A stretch of 64,000 nucleotides of DNA from Eutreptiella sp. 'Long Island Sound 2002' (taxonomy: Eukaryota > Euglenozoa > Euglenophyceae > Eutreptiales > Eutreptiaceae): positions 134,220,442 to 134,284,441 of the forward strand of contig OZ038382.1 in NCBI GenBank assembly GCA_964036045.1. Reading direction: 5' to 3'. Position numbers and translations under genes: made by a program. Below the pieces are notes generated by a model that was given only the letters and a program-made list of their open reading frames with translations, did no database searches and was not told the origin of the DNA. Shown piece after piece: positions 33,101-47,649 of this stretch (positions within the stretch are counted from its first letter, which is position 1; each line of letters starts with the position of its first letter).

Positions 33101-35799
33101 TTCTTATTCTGCCCCCCGCTGTGAAGTGGTGGGCATCCCACAAGCGGCAGGGGTTAGGGAGCCACCTGGCCCACTTGTGGGCCACTTCTGATTCTGCCCC
33201 CCGCTCTGAAGCGGTGGGGATCCCACAAGCTGCAAGGGTTATGTAGCCACCCGGCCCACTTGTGGGCCACTTCTCATTCTGCCCCCCGCTGTGAAGCGGT
33301 GGGGACCCCCAAGGCGGCAGGGGTTAGGGAGCCACCTGGACCTCCGTGGGCCACTTCTGATTCTGCCCCCCGCTGTGAAGCGGTGGGCATCCCACAAGCG
33401 GCAGTGGCTATGTAGCCACCCGGCCCACTTGTGGGCCACTTCTCATTCTGCCCCCCGCTCTGAAGCGGTGGGGATCCCACAGGCGGCAGGGGTTATGTAG
33501 CCACCCGGCCCACTTGTGGGCCACTTCTCATTCTGCCCCCCGCTGTGAAGCGGTGGGGACCCCCAAGGCGGCAGGGGTTATGTAGCCACCCGGCCCACTT
33601 GTGGGCCACTTCTGATTCTGCCCCCGCTGTGAAGCGGTGGGGATCCCACAGCCTGCAAGGGCTATGTAACCACCCGCCCACTTGTGGGCCACTTCTGATT
33701 CTGCCCCCCGCTGTGAGCGGTGGGCGGCCCCAAGGCGGCAGGGGTTAGGGAGCCACCTCGTCCTCCGTGGGCCACTTCTGATTCTGCCCCCCGCTCTGAA
33801 GCGGTGGGGATCCCCCATGCGGCAGTGGCTATGTAGCCACCCGGCCCACTTGTGGGCCACTTCTGATTCTGCCCCCCGCTCTGAAACGTTGGGGATCCCA
33901 CAAGCGGCAGGGGTTATGTAGCCACCCGGCCCACTTGTGGGCCACTTCGCATTCTGCCCCCCGCTGTGAAGCGGTGGGAACCCCCAAGGCGGCAGGGGTT
34001 ATGTAGCCACCCGGCCCACTTGTGGGCCACTTCTGATTCTGCCCCCTGCTCCGAAGCGTTGGGGATCACACAGGCGGCAGGGGTTATGTAGCCACCCGGC
34101 CCACTTGTGGGCCACTTCGCATTCTGCCCCCCGCTCTGAAGCGGTGGGAACCCCCAAGGCGGCAGGGGTTATGTAGCCACCCGGCCCACTTGTGGGCCAC
34201 TTCTGATTCTGCCCCCCGCTGTGAAGCGGTGGGGATCCCACAAGCTGCAAGGGCTATGTAACCACCTGCCCACTTGTGGGCCACTTCTGATTCTGCCCCC
34301 CGCTGTGATTCGGTGGGGATCCCGCACACGGCAGGGGCTGTGTAGCCACCCGGCCCACTTGTGGGCCACTTCTGATTCTGCCCCCCGCTGTGAGCGGTAG
34401 GGACCCCCAAGGCGGCAGGGGTTAGGGAGCCACCTGGCCCACTTGGGGGCCACTTCTGATTCTGCCCCCCGCTGTGAAGCGTTGGGGATCCCACAAGCGG
34501 CAAGGGTTATGTAGCCACCCGGCCCACTTGTGGGCCACTTCTGATTCTGCCCCCCGCTGTGAGCGGTAGGGACCCCCAAGGCGGCAGTGGTTAGGGAGCC
34601 ACCTGGCCCACTTGTGGGCCACTTCTGATTCTGCCCCCCGCTGTGAAGCGGTGGGGATCCCACAAGCGGCAGGGGTTATGTAGCCACCTGGCCCACTTGT
34701 GGGCCACTTCAGATTCTGCCCCCCCGCTCTGAAGCGGTGGGGATCCCACAAGCGGCAGGGGTTATGTAGCCACCTGGCCCACTTGTGGGCCACTTCTGAT
34801 TCTTTCCCCCGCTCTGAAGCGTTGGGGATCCCACAGGCGGCAGGGGTTATGTAGCCACCTGGCCCACTTGTGGGCCACTTCTGATTCTGCCCCCCGCTGT
34901 GAGCGGTGGGGACCCCCAAGGCGGCAGGGGTTATGTAGCCACCTGGCCCACTTGTGGGCCACTTCTGATTCTTCCCCCCGCTCTGAAGCGTTGGGGATCC
35001 CACAAGCGGCAGGGGTTATGTAGCCACCTGGCCCACTTGTGGGCCACTTCTTATTCTGCCCCCCGCTCTGAAGCGTGGGGGATCCCACAAGCGGCAGGGG
35101 TTATGTAGCCACCTGGCCCACTTGTGGGCCACTTCTGATTCTGCCCCCCGCTGTGAGCGGTGGGGACCCCCAAGGCGGCAGGGGTTAGGGAGCCACCTGG
35201 CCCACTTGTGGGCCACTTCTGATTCTGCCCCCCGCTCTGAAGCGTTGGGGATCCCACAAGCGGCAGGGGTTATGTAGCCACCCGGCCCACTTGTGGGCCA
35301 CTTCTGATTCTGCCCCCCGCCCTGAAGTGGTGGGCATCCCACAAGCGGCAGTGGCTATGTAGCCACCCAGCCCACTTGTGGGCCACTTCTCATTCTGCCC
35401 CCCGCTGTGAAGCGGTGGGGACCCACAAGCATCAGGGGTTATGTAGCCACCCGGCCCACTTGTGGGCCACTTCTGATTCTGCCCCCGCTGTGAAGCGGTG
35501 GGGATCCCACAGCCTGCAAGGGCCATGTAACCACCCGCCCACTTGTGGGCCACTTCTGATTCTGCCCCCCGCTGTGAGCGGTGGGGACCCCCAAGGCGGC
35601 AGGGGTTATGTAGCCACCTGGCCCACTTGTGGGCCACTTCTGATTCTGCCCCCCGCTGTGAAGCGGTGGGCATCCCACAAGCGGCAGTGGCTATGTAGCC
35701 ACCTGGCCCACTTGTGGGCCACTTCTGATTCTGCCCCCCGCTCTGAAGCGGTGGCGATCCCACAGGCGGCAGGGGTTATGTAGCCACCCGGCCCACTTG

Positions 35800-38700
35800 T
35801 GGGCCACTTCTCATTCTGCCCCCCGCTGTGAAGCGGTGGGGACCCCCAAGGCGGCAGGGGTTATGTAGCCACCCGGCCCACTTGTGGTCCACTTCTGATT
35901 CTGCCCCCGCTGTGAAGCAGTGGGGATCCCACCGCCTGCATGGGCTATGTAACCACCCGCCCACTTGTGGGCCACTTCTGATTCTGCCCCCCGCTGTGAG
36001 CGGTGGGGACCCCCAAGGCGGCAGGGGTTATGTAGCCACCCGGCCCACTTGTGGTCCACTTCTGATTCTGCCCCCCGCTCTGAAGCGGTGGGGACCCCCA
36101 AGGCGGCAGGGGTTAGGGAGCCACCTGGCCCACTTAAGGGCCACTTCTGATTCTGCCCCCCGCTCTGAAGCGTTGGGGATCCCACAAGCGGCAGGGGTTA
36201 TGTAGCCACCCGGCCCACTTGTGGGCCACTTCAGATTCTGCCCCCCGCTGTGAAGCGGTGGGCGTCCCACAAGCGGCAGGGGTTATGTAGCCCCCCGGCC
36301 CACTTGTGGGCCACTTCTGATTCTGCCCCCTGCTCTGAAGCGTTGGGGATCACACAGGCGGCAGGGGTTATGTAGCCACCCGGCCCACTTGTGGGCCACT
36401 TCTCATTCTGCCCCCCGCTCTGAAGCGGTGGGGACCCCCAAGGCGGCGGGGGTTATGTAGCCGGCCGGCCCACTTGTGGGCCACTTCTGATTCTGCCCCC
36501 CGCTGTGAAGCGGTGGGGATCCCACAAGCTGCAAGGGCTATGCAACCACCCGCCCACTTGTGGGCCACTTCTGATTCTGCCCCCCACTCTGAAGCGTTGG
36601 GGATCCCCCACACGGCAGGGGCTGTGTAGCCACCCGGCCCACTTGTGGGCCACTTCTGATTCTGCCCCCCGCTGTGAGCGGTAGGGACCCCCAAGGCGGC
36701 AGGGGTTAGGGAGCCACCTGGCCCACTTGTGGGCCACTTCTGATTCTGCCCCCTGCTCTGAAGCGGTGGGGATCCCACAAGCGGCAGGGGTTATGTAGCC
36801 ACCCAGCCCACTTGTGGGCCACTTCTGATTCTGCCCCCCGCTCTGAAGCGTTGGGGATCCCACAAGCGGCAGGGGTTATGTAGCCACCTCGCCCACTTGT
36901 GGGCCACTTCTGATTCTGCCCCCCGCTGTGAGCGGTGGGGACCCCCAAGGCGGCAGGGGTTAGGGAGCCAACTGGCCCACTTGTGGGCCACTTCAGATTC
37001 TGCCCCCCCGCTGTGAAGCGTTGGGGATCCCACAAGCGGCAGGGGTTATGTAGCCAGCCGGCCCACTTGTGGGCCACTTCTGATTCTGCCCCCCGCTGTG
37101 AAGTGGTGGGCATCCCACAAGCGGCAGTGGCTATGTAGCCACCCGGCCCACTTGTGGGCCACTTCTCATTCTGCCCCCCGCTCTGAAGCGGTTGGGATCC
37201 CACAAGCTGCAGGGGTTATGTAGCCACCCGGCCCACTTGTGGGCCACTTCGGATTCTGCCCCCCGCTGTGAGCGGTAGGGACCCCCGAGGCGGCAGGGGT
37301 TAGGGAGCCACCTGGCCCACTTGTGGGCCACTTCTGATTCTGCCCCCCGCTCTGAAGCGTTGGGGATCCCACAAGCGGCAAGGGTTATGTAGCCACCCGG
37401 CCCACTTGTGGGCCACTTCTGATTCTGCCCCCCGCTGTGAGCGGTAGGGACCCCCAAGGCGGCAGGGGTTAGGGAGCCACCTGGCCCACTTGTGGGCCAC
37501 TTCTGATTCTTGCCCCCGCTCTGAAGCGGTGGGGATCCCACAAGCGGCAGGGGTTATGTAGCCACCCAGCCCACTTGTGGGCCACTTCTGATTCTGCCCC
37601 CCGCTGTGAAGCGTTGGGGATCCCACAAGCGGCAGGGGTTATGTAGGCACCCGGCCCTCTTGTGGGCCACTTCTGATTCTGCCCCCCGCTGTGAGCGGTA
37701 GGGACCCCCAAGGCGGCAGGGGTTAGGGAGCCACCTGGCCCACTTGTGGGCCACTTCTGATTCTGCCCCCCCGCTCTGAAGCGTTGGGGATCCCACAAGC
37801 GGCAGGGGTTATGTAGCCAGCCACCTGGCCCACTTGTGGGCCACTTCTGATTCTGCCCCCCGCTGTGAGCGGTGGGGACCCCCAAGGCGGCAGGGGTTAG
37901 GGAGCCACCTGGCCCACTTGTGGGCCACTTCTGATTCTGCCCCCCCGCTCTGAAGCGTTGGGGATCCCACAAGCGGCAGGGGTTATGTAGCCACCTGGCC
38001 CACTTGTGGGCCACTTCTGATTCTGCCCCCCGCTGTGAGCGGTGGGGACCCCCAAGGCGGCAGGGGTTAGGGAGCCACCTGGCCCACTTGTGGGCCACTT
38101 CTGATTCTTCCCCCCGCTCTGAAAGCGTGGGGGATCCCACAAGCGGCAGGGGTTATGTAGCCAGCCACCTGGCCCACTTGTGGGCCACTTCTGATTCTGC
38201 CCCCCGCTGTGAGCGGTGGGGACCCCCAAGGCGGCAGGCGTTAGGGAGCCACCTGGCCCACTTGTGGGCCACTTCTTATTCTGCCCCCCGCTCTGAAGCG
38301 TGGGGGATCCCACAAGCGGCAGGGGTTATGTAGCCACCTGGCCCACTTGTGGGCCACTTCTGATTCTGCCCCCCGCTGTGAGCGGTGGGGACCCCCAAGG
38401 CGGCAGGGGTTAGGGAGCCACCTGGCCCACTTGTGGGCCACTTCTGATTCTGCCCCCCGCTCTGAAGCGTTGGGGATCCCACAAGCGGCAGGGGTTATGT
38501 AGCCACCCGGGCCACTTGTGGGCCACTTCTGATTCTGCCCCCCGCTGTGCAGTGGTGGGCATCCCACAAGCGGCAGTGGCTATGTAGCCACCCAGCCCAC
38601 TTGTGGGCCACTTCTCATTCTGCCCCCCGCTGTGAAGCGGTGGGGACCCACAAGCATCAGGGGTTATGTAGCCACCCGGCCCACTTGTGGTCCACTTCTG

Positions 38701-41100
38701 ATTCTGCCCCCGCTGTGAGCGGTGGGGACCCCCAAGGCGGCAGGGGTTAGGGAGCCACCTGGCCCACTTGTGGGCCACTTCTGATTCTGCCCCCCGCTGT
38801 GAAGCGGTGGGCATCCCACAAGCGGCAGTGGCTATGTAGCCACCTGGCCCACTTGTGGGCCACTTCTCATTCTGCCCCCCGCTCTGAAGCGGTGGGGACC
38901 CCCAAGGCGGCAGGGGTTATGTAGCCACCCGGCCCACTTGTGGTCCACTTCTGATTCTGCCCCCGCTGTGAAGCGGTGGGGATCCCACAGCCTGCATGGG
39001 CTATGCAACCACCCGCCCACTTGTGGGCCACTTCTGATTCTGCCCCCCGCTGTGAGCGGTGGGGACCCCCAAGGCGGCAGGGGTTATGTAGCCACCCGGC
39101 CCACTTGTGGGCCACTTCTGATTCTGCCCCCCGCTCTGAAGCGGTGGGGACCCCCAAGGCGGCAGGGGTTAGGGAGCCACCTGGCCCACTTAAGGGCCAC
39201 TTCTGATTCTGCCCCCCGCTCTGAAGCGTTGGGGATCCCACAAGCGGCAGGGGTTATGTAGCCACCCGGCCCACTTGTGGGCCACTTCAGATTCTGCCCC
39301 CCGCTGTGAAGCGGTGGGCGTCCCACAAGCGGCAGGGGTTATGTAGCCCCCCGGCCCACTTGTGGGCCACTTCTGATTCTGCCCCCTGCTCTGAAGCGTT
39401 GGGGATCACACAGGCGGCAGGGGTTATGTAGCCACCCGGCCCACTTGTGGGCCACTTCTCATTCTGCCCCCCGCTCTGAAGCGGTGGGGACCCCCAAGGC
39501 GGCGGGGGTTATGTAGCCGGCCGGCCCACTTGTGGGCCACTTCTGATTCTGCCCCCCGCTGTGAAGCGGTGGGGATCCCACAAGCTGCAAGGGCTATGTA
39601 ACCACCCGCCCACTTGTGGGCCACTTCTGATTCTGCCCCCCACTCTGAAGCGTTGGGGATCCCCCACACGGCAGGGGCTGTGTAGCCACCCGGCCCACTT
39701 GTGGGCCACTTCTGATTCTGCCCCCCGCTGTGAGCGGTAGGGACCCCCAAGGCGGCAGGGGTTATGTAGCCACCTGGCCCACTTGTGGGCCACTTCTGAT
39801 TCTGCCCCCCGCTCTGAAGCGGTGGGGATCCCACAAGCGGCAGGGGTTATGTAGCCACCCAGCCCACTTGTGGGCCACTTCTGATTCTGCCCCCCGCTGT
39901 GAAGCGTTGGGGATCCGACAAGCGGCAGGGGTTATGTAGCCACCTGGCCCACTTGTGGGCCACTTCTGATTCTGCCCCCCGCTGTGAGCGGTGGGGACCC
40001 CCAAGGCGGCAGGGGTTAGGGAGCCAACTGGCCCACTTGTGGGCCACTTCAGATTCTGCCCCCCCGCTCTGAAGCGTTGGGGATCCCACAAGCGGCAGGG
40101 GTTATGTAGCCAGCCGGCCCACTTGTGGGCCACTTCTGATTCTGCCCCCCGCTGTGAAGTGGTGGGCATCCCACAAGCGGCAGTGGCTATGTAGCCACCC
40201 GGCCCACTTGTGGGCCACTTCTCATTCTGCCCCCCGCTCTGAAGCGGTGGGGATCCCACAAGCTGCAGGGGTTATGTAGCCACCCGGCCCACTTGTGGGC
40301 CACTTCGGATTCTGCCCCCCGCTGTGAGCGGTAGGGACCCCCGAGGCGGCAGGGGTTAGGGAGCCACCTGGCCCACTTGTGGGCCACTTCTGATTCTGCC
40401 CCCCGCTCTGAAGCGTTGGGGATCCCACAAGCGGCAAGGGTTATGTAGCCACCCGGCCCACTTGTGGGCCACTTCTGATTCTGCCCCCCGCTGTGAGCGG
40501 TAGGGACCTCCAAGGCGGCAGGGGTTAGGGAGCCACCTGGCCCACTTGTGGGCCACTTCTGATTCTTGCCCCCGCTCTGAAGCGGTGGGGATCGCACAAG
40601 CGGCAGGGGTTATGTAGCCACCCAGCCCACTTGTGGGCCACTTCTGATTCTGCCCCCCGCTGTGAAGCGTTGGGGATCCCACAAGCGGCAGGGGTTATGT
40701 AGGCACTCGGCCCTCTTGTGGGCCACTTCTGATTCTGCCCCCCGCTGTGAGCGGTAGGGACCCCCAAGGCGGCAGGGGTTAGGGAGCCACCTGGCCCACT
40801 TGTGGGCCACTTCTGATTCTGCCCCCCCGCTCTGAAGCGTTGGGGATCCCACAAGCGGCAGGGGTTATGTAGCCAGCCGGCCCACTTGTGGGCCACTTCT
40901 GATTCTGCCCCCCGCTGTGAGCGGTGGGGACCCCCAAGGCGGCAGGGGTTATGTAGCCACCTGGCCCACTTGTGGGCCACTTCTGATTCTTCCCCCCGCT
41001 CTGAAGCGTGGGGGATCCCACAAGCGGCAGGGGTTATGTAGCCAGCCACCTGGCCCACTTGTGGGCCACTTCTGATTCTGCCCCCCGCTGTGAGCGGTGG
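35800..41100. repeat. Higher-order repeat in the satellite, period 3056 bp
   Basis: Distinctive units, for example the ones with CCACTTAAGGGCC at 36132 and 39188, recur at exactly 3056 bp. Matching blocks begin at 36028/39084, 36453/39509, 37166/40222 and 37300/40356. About 36 monomers. Confidence 0.85.
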
Positions 41101-43499
41101 GGACCCCCAAGGCGGCAGGGGTTAGGGAGCCACCTGGCCCACTTGTGGGCCACTTCTGATTCTGCCCCCCCGCTCTGAAGCGTTGGGGATCCCACAAGCG
41201 GCAGGGGTTATGTAGCCACCCGGGCCACTTGTGGGCCACTTCTGATTCTGCCCCCCGCTGTGAAGTGGTGGGCATCCCACAAGCGGCAGTGGCTATGTAG
41301 CCACCCAGCCCACTTGTGGGCCACTTCTCATTCTGCCCCCCGCTGTGAAGCGGTGGGGACCCCCAAGGCGGCAGGGGTTATGTAGCCACCCGGCCCACTT
41401 GTGGGCCAGTTCTGATTCTGCCCCCGCTGTGAAGCGGTGGGGATCCCACAGCCTGCAAGGGCTATGTAACCACCCGCCCACTTGTGGGCCATTTCTCATT
41501 CTGCCCCCCGCTGTGAAGCGGTGGGGACCCCCAAGGCGGCAGGGGTTATGTAGCCACCCGGCCCACTTGTGGTCCACTTCTGATTCTGCCCCCGCTGTGA
41601 AGCGGTGGGGATACCACAGCCTGCATGGGCTATGTAACCACCCGCCCACTTGTGGGCCACTTCTGATTCTGCCCCCCGCTGTGAGCGGTGGGGACCCCCA
41701 AGGCGGCAGGGGTTAGGGAGCCACCTGGCCCACTTGTGGGCCACTTCTGATTCTGCCCCCCGCTCTGAAGCGTTGGGGATCCCACAAGCGGCAGGGGTTA
41801 TGTAGCCCCCCGGCCCACTTGTGGGCCACTTCTGATTCTGCCCCCTGCTCTGAAGCGTTGGGGATCACACAGGCGGCAGGGGTTATGTAGCCACCCGGCC
41901 CACTTGTGGGCCACTTCTCATTCTGCCCCCCGCTCTGAAGCGGTGGGGACCCCCAAGGCGGCAGGGGTTATGTAGCCGGCCGGCCCACTTGTGGGCCACT
42001 TCTGATTCTGCCCCCCGCTCTGAAGCGTTGGGGATCCCCCACACGGCAGGGGCTGTGTAGCCACCCGGCCCACTTGTGGGCCACTTCTGATTCTGCCCCC
42101 CGCTGTGAGCGGTAGGGACCCCCAAGGCGGCAGGGGTTAGGGAGCCACCTGGCCCACTTGTGGGCCACTTCTGATTCTGCCCCCCCGCTCTGAAGCATTG
42201 GGGATCCCACAAGCGGCAGGGGTTATGTAGCCACCCGGCCCACTTGTGGGCCACTTCTGATTCTGCCCCCCGCTGTGAAGCGGTGGGGACCCCCAAGGCG
42301 GCAGGGGTTATGTAGCCACCCGGCCCACTTGTGGTCCACTTGTGATTCTGCCCCCCGCTGTGAAGCGGTGGGGACCCCCAAGGCGGCAGGGGTTATGTAG
42401 CCACCCGGCCCACTTGTGGTCCACTTCTGATTCTGCCCCCGCTGTGAAGCGGTGGGGATCCCACAGCCTGCATGGGCTATGTAACCACCCGCCCACTTGT
42501 GGGCCACTTCTGATTCTGCCCCCCGCTGTGAGCGGTGGGGACCCCCAAGGCGGCAGGGGTTAGGGAGCCACCTCGTCCTCCGTGGGCCACTTCTGATTCT
42601 GCCCCCCGCTCTGAAGCGGTGGGGACCCCCAAGGCGGCAGGGGTTAGGGAGCCACCTGGCCCACTTGTGGGCCACTTCTGATTCTGCCCCCCGCTCTGAA
42701 GCGTTGGGGATCCCACAAGCGGCAGGGGTTATGTAGCCACCCGGCCCACTTGTGGGCCACTTCTCATTCTGCCCCCCGCTGTGAAGCGGTGGGCATCCCA
42801 CAAGCGGCAGGGGTTATGTAGCCCCCCGGCCCACTTGTGGGCCACTTCTGATTCTGCCCCCTGCTCTGAAGCGTTGGGGATCACACAGGCGGCAGGGGTT
42901 ATGTAGCCACCCGGCCCACTTGTGGGCCACTTCTCATTCTGCCCCCCGCTCTGAAGCGGTGGGGATCCCACAAGGCGGCAGGGGTTAGGGAGCCAACTGG
43001 CCCACTTGTGGGCCACTTCTGATTCTGCCCCCCCGCTCTGAAGCGGTGGGGATCCCACAAGGCGGCAGGGGTTAGGGAGCCAACTGGCCCACTTGTGGGC
43101 CACTTCTGATTCTGCCCCCCCGCTCTGAAGCGTTGGGGATCCCACAAGCGGCAGGGGTTATGTAGCCACCCGGCCCACTTGTGGGCCACTTCTGATTCTG
43201 CCCCCCGCTGTGAAGTGGTGGGCATCCCACAAGCGGCAGTGGCTATGTAGCCACCCGGCCCACTTGTGGGTTACTTCTCATTCTGCCCCCCGCTGTGAAG
43301 CGGTGGGGAGCCCACAAGCTGCAAGGGCTATGTAACCACCCGCCCACTTGTGGGCCACTTCTGATTGTGCCCCCCGCTGTGAGCGGTAGGGACCCCCAAG
43401 GCGGCAGGGGTTAGGGAGCCACCTGGCCCACTTGTGGGCCACTTCTGATTCTGCCCCCCGCTCTGAAGCGGTGGGGATCCCACAAGCGGCAGGGGTTAT

Positions 43500-46400
43500 G
43501 TAGCCACCTGGCCCACTTGTGGGCCACTTCTGATTCTGCCCCCCGCTCTGAAGCGTTGGGGATCCCACAAGCGGCAGGGGTTATGTAGCCACCTGGCCCA
43601 CTTGTGGGCCACTTCTCATTCTGCCCCCCGCTGTGAGCGGTGGGGACCCCCAAGGCGGCAGGGGTTAGGGAGCCAACTGGCCCACTTGTGGGCCACTTCC
43701 GATTCTGCCCCCCCGCTCTGAAGCGTTGGGGATCCCACAAGCCGCAGGGGTTATGTAGCCACCCGGCCCACTTGTGGGCCACTTCGGATTCTGCCCCCCG
43801 CTGTGAAGTGGTGGGCATCCCACAAGCGGCAGTGGCTATGTAGCCACCCAGCCCACTTGTGGGCCACTTCTCATTCTGCCCCCGCTGTGAAGCGGTGGGG
43901 ATTCCACAGCCTACAAGGGCTATGTAACCACCCGCCCACTTGTGGGCCACTTCTGATTCTGCCCCCCGCTGTGAGCGGTGGGGACCCCCAAGGCGGCAGG
44001 GGTTATGTAGCCACCTGGCCCACTTGTGGGCCACTTCTGATTCTGCCCCCCGCTGTGAAGTGGTGGGCATCCCACAAGCGGCAGTGGCTATGTAGCCACC
44101 CGGCCCACTTGTGGGCCACTTCTCATTCTGCCCCCCGCTCTGAAGCGTTGGGGATCCCACAAGCGGCAGGGGTTATGTAGCCACCCGGCCCACTTGTGGG
44201 CCACTTCAGATTCTGCCCCCCGCTGTGAAGCGGTGGGCATCCCACAAGCGGCAGGGGTTATGTAGCCGGCCGGCCCACTTGTGGGCCACTTCTGATTCTG
44301 CCCCCTGCTGTGAAGCGGTGGGGATCCCACAAGCTGCAAGGGCTATGTAACCACCCGCCCACTTGTGGGCCACTTCTGATTCTGCCCCCCGCTGTGAGCG
44401 GTAGGGATCCCCCACACGGCAGCGGCTGTGTAGCCACCCGGCCCACTTGTGGGCCACTTCTGATTTTGCCCCCCGCTGTGAGCGGTAGGGACCCCCAAGG
44501 CGGCAGGGGTTAGGGAGCCAACTGGCCCACTTGTGGGCCACTTCTGATTCTGCCCCCCCGCTCTGAAGCGTTGGGGATCCCACAAGCGGCAGGGGTTATG
44601 TAGCCACCCGGCCCACTTGTGGGCCACTTCTGATTCTGCCCCCCGTTGTGAAGTGGTGGGCATCCCACAAGCGGCAGTGGCTATGTAGCCACCCGGCCCA
44701 CTTGTGGGCCACTTCTCATTCTGCCCCCCGCTCTGAAGCGTTGGGGATCCCACAAGCGGCAGGGGTTATGTAGCCGGCCGGCCCACTTGTGGGCCACTTC
44801 TGATTCTGCCCCCTGCTGTGAAGCGGTGGGGATCCCACAAGCTGCAAGGGCTATGTAACAACCCGCCCACTTGTGGGCCACTTCTGATTCTGCCCCCCGC
44901 TCTGAAGCGGTGGGGATCCCCCACACGGCAGCGGCTGTGTAGCCACCCGGCCCACTTGTGGGCCACTTCTGATTCTGCCCCCCGCTGTGAGCGGTGGGGA
45001 CCCCCAAGGCGGCAGGGGTTAGGGAGCCAACTGGCCCACTTGTGGGCCACTTCCGATTCTGCCCCCCCGCTCTGAAGCGTTGGGGATCCCACAAGCGGCA
45101 CGGGTTATGTAGCCACCCGGCCCACTTGTGGGCCACTTCTGATTCTGCCCCCCGTTGTGAAGTGGTGGGCATCCCACAAGCGGCAGTGGCTATGTAGCCA
45201 CCCGGCCCACTTGTGGGCCACTTCTCATTCTGCCCCCCGCCCTGAAGCGTTGGGGATCCCACAAGCGGCAGGGGTTATGTAGCCACCCGGCCCACTTGTG
45301 GGCCACTTCAGATTCTGCCCCCCGCTGTGAAGCGGTGGGCATCCCACAAGCGGCAGGGGTTATGTAGCCGGCCGGCCCACTTGTGGGCCACTTCTGATTC
45401 TGCCCCCTGCTCTGAAGCGTTGGGGATCCCACAAGCGGCAGGGGTTATGTAGCCACCTGGCCCACTTGTGGGCCACTTCTCATTCTGCCCCCCGCTGTGA
45501 GCGGTGGGGACCCCCAAGGCGGCAGGGGTTAGGGAGCCAACTGGCCCACTTGTGGGCCACTTCCGATTCTGCCCCCCCGCTCTGAAGCGTTGGGGATCCC
45601 ACAAGCCGCAGGGGTTATGTAGCCACCCGGCCCACTTGTGGGCCACTTCGGATTCTGCCCCCCGCTGTGAAGTGGTGGGCATCCCACAAGCGGCAGTGGC
45701 TATGTAGCCACCCAGCCCACTTGTGGGCCACTTCTCATTCTGCCCCCGCTGTGAAGCGGTGGGGATTCCACAGCCTACAAGGGCTATGTAACCACCCGCC
45801 CACTTGTGGGCCACTTCTGATTCTGCCCCCCGCTGTGAGCGGTGGGGACCCCCAAGGCGGCAGGGGTTATGTAGCCACCTGGCCCACTTGTGGGCCACTT
45901 CTGATTCTGCCCCCCGCTGTGAAGTGGTGGGCATCCCACAAGCGGCAGTGGCTATGTTGCCACCCGGCCCACTTGAGGGCCACTTCTCATTCTGCCCCCC
46001 GCTCTGAAGCGTTGGGGATCCCACAAGCGGCAGGGGTTATGTAGCCACCCGGCCCACTTGTGGGCCACTTCAGATTCTGCCCCCCGCTGTGAAGCGGTGG
46101 GCATCCCACAAGCGGCAGGGGTTATGTAGCCGGCCGGCCCACTTGTGGGCCACTTCTGATTCTGCCCCCTGCTGTGAAGCGGTGGGGATCCCACAAGCTG
46201 CAAGGGCTATGTAACCACCCGCCCACTTGTGGGCCACTTCTGATTCTGCCCCCCGCTGTGAGCGGTAGGGATCCCCCACACGGCAGCGGCTGTGTAGCCA
46301 CCCGGCCCACTTGTGGGCCACTTCTGATTTTGCCCCCCGCTGTGAGCGGTAGGGACCCCCAAGGCGGCAGGGGTTAGGGAGCCAACTGGCCCACTTGTGG

Positions 46401-47400
46401 GCCACTTCTGATTCTGCCCCCCCGCTCTGAAGCGTTGGGGATCCCACAAGCGGCAGGGGTTATGTAGCCACCCGGCCCACTTGTGGGCCACTTCTGATTC
46501 TGCCCCCCGTTGTGAAGTGGTGGGCATCCCACAAGCGGCAGTGGCTATGTAGCCACCCGGCCCACTTGTGGGCCACTTCTCATTCTGCCCCCCGCTCTGA
46601 AGCGTTGGGGATCCCACAAGCGGCAGGGGTTATGTAGCCGGCCGGCCCACTTGTGGGCCACTTCTGATTCTGCCCCCTGCTGTGAAGCGGTGGGGATCCC
46701 ACAAGCTGCAAGGGCTATGTAACCACCCGCCCACTTGTGGGCCACTTCTGATTCTGCCCCCCGCTCTGAAGCGGTGGGGATCCCCCACACGGCAGCGGCT
46801 GTGTAGCCACCCGGCCCACTTGTGGGCCACTTCTGATTCTGCCCCCCGCTGTGAGCGGTGGGGACCCCCAAGGCGGCAGGGGTTAGGGAGCCAACTGGCC
46901 CACTTGTGGGCCACTTCCGATTCTGCCCCCCCGCTCTGAAGCGTTGGGGATCCCACAAGCGGCACGGGTTATGTAGCCACCCGGCCCACTTGTGGGCCAC
47001 TTCTGATTCTGCCCCCCGTTGTGAAGTGGTGGGCATCCCACAAGCGGCAGTGGCTATGTAGCCACCCGGCCCACTTGTGGGCCACTTCTCATTCTGCCCC
47101 CCGCTCTGAAGCGTTGGGGATCCCACAAGCGGCAGGGGTTATGTAGCCACCCGGCCCACTTGTGGGCCACTTCAGATTCTGCCCCCCGCTGTGAAGCGGT
47201 GGGCATCCCACAAGCGGCAGGGGTTATGTAGCCGGCCGGCCCACTTGTGGGCCACTTCTGATTCTGCCCCCTGCTGTGAAGCGGTGGGGATCCCACAAGC
47301 TGCAAGGGCTATGTAACCACCCGCCCACTTGTGGGCCACTTCTGATTCTGCCCCCCGCTCTGAAGCGGTGGGGATCCCCCACACGGCAGCGGCTGTGTAG
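43500..47400. repeat. Higher-order repeat in the satellite, period 1864 bp
   Basis: Variant order repeats at 1864 bp: block starts 43640/45504, 44206/46070, 44343/46207 and 44681/46545. About 22 monomers. Shared rare variants include CACAGCCTACAAGG and CCCCCTGCTGTGAAG. Confidence 0.85.
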
Positions 47401-47649
47401 CCACCCGGCCCACTTGTGGGCCACTTCTGATTCTGCCCCCCGCTGTGAGCGGTAGGGACCCCCAAGGCGGCAGGGGTTAGGGAGCCACCTGGCCCACTTG
47501 TGGGCCACTTCTGATTCTGCCCCCGCTCTGAAGCGTTCGGGATCCCACAAGCGGCAGGGGTTATGTAGCCACCTGGCCCACTTGTGGGCCACTTCTGATT
47601 CTGCCCCCCGCTGTGAGCGGTGGGGACCCCCAAAGCGGCAGGGGTTAGG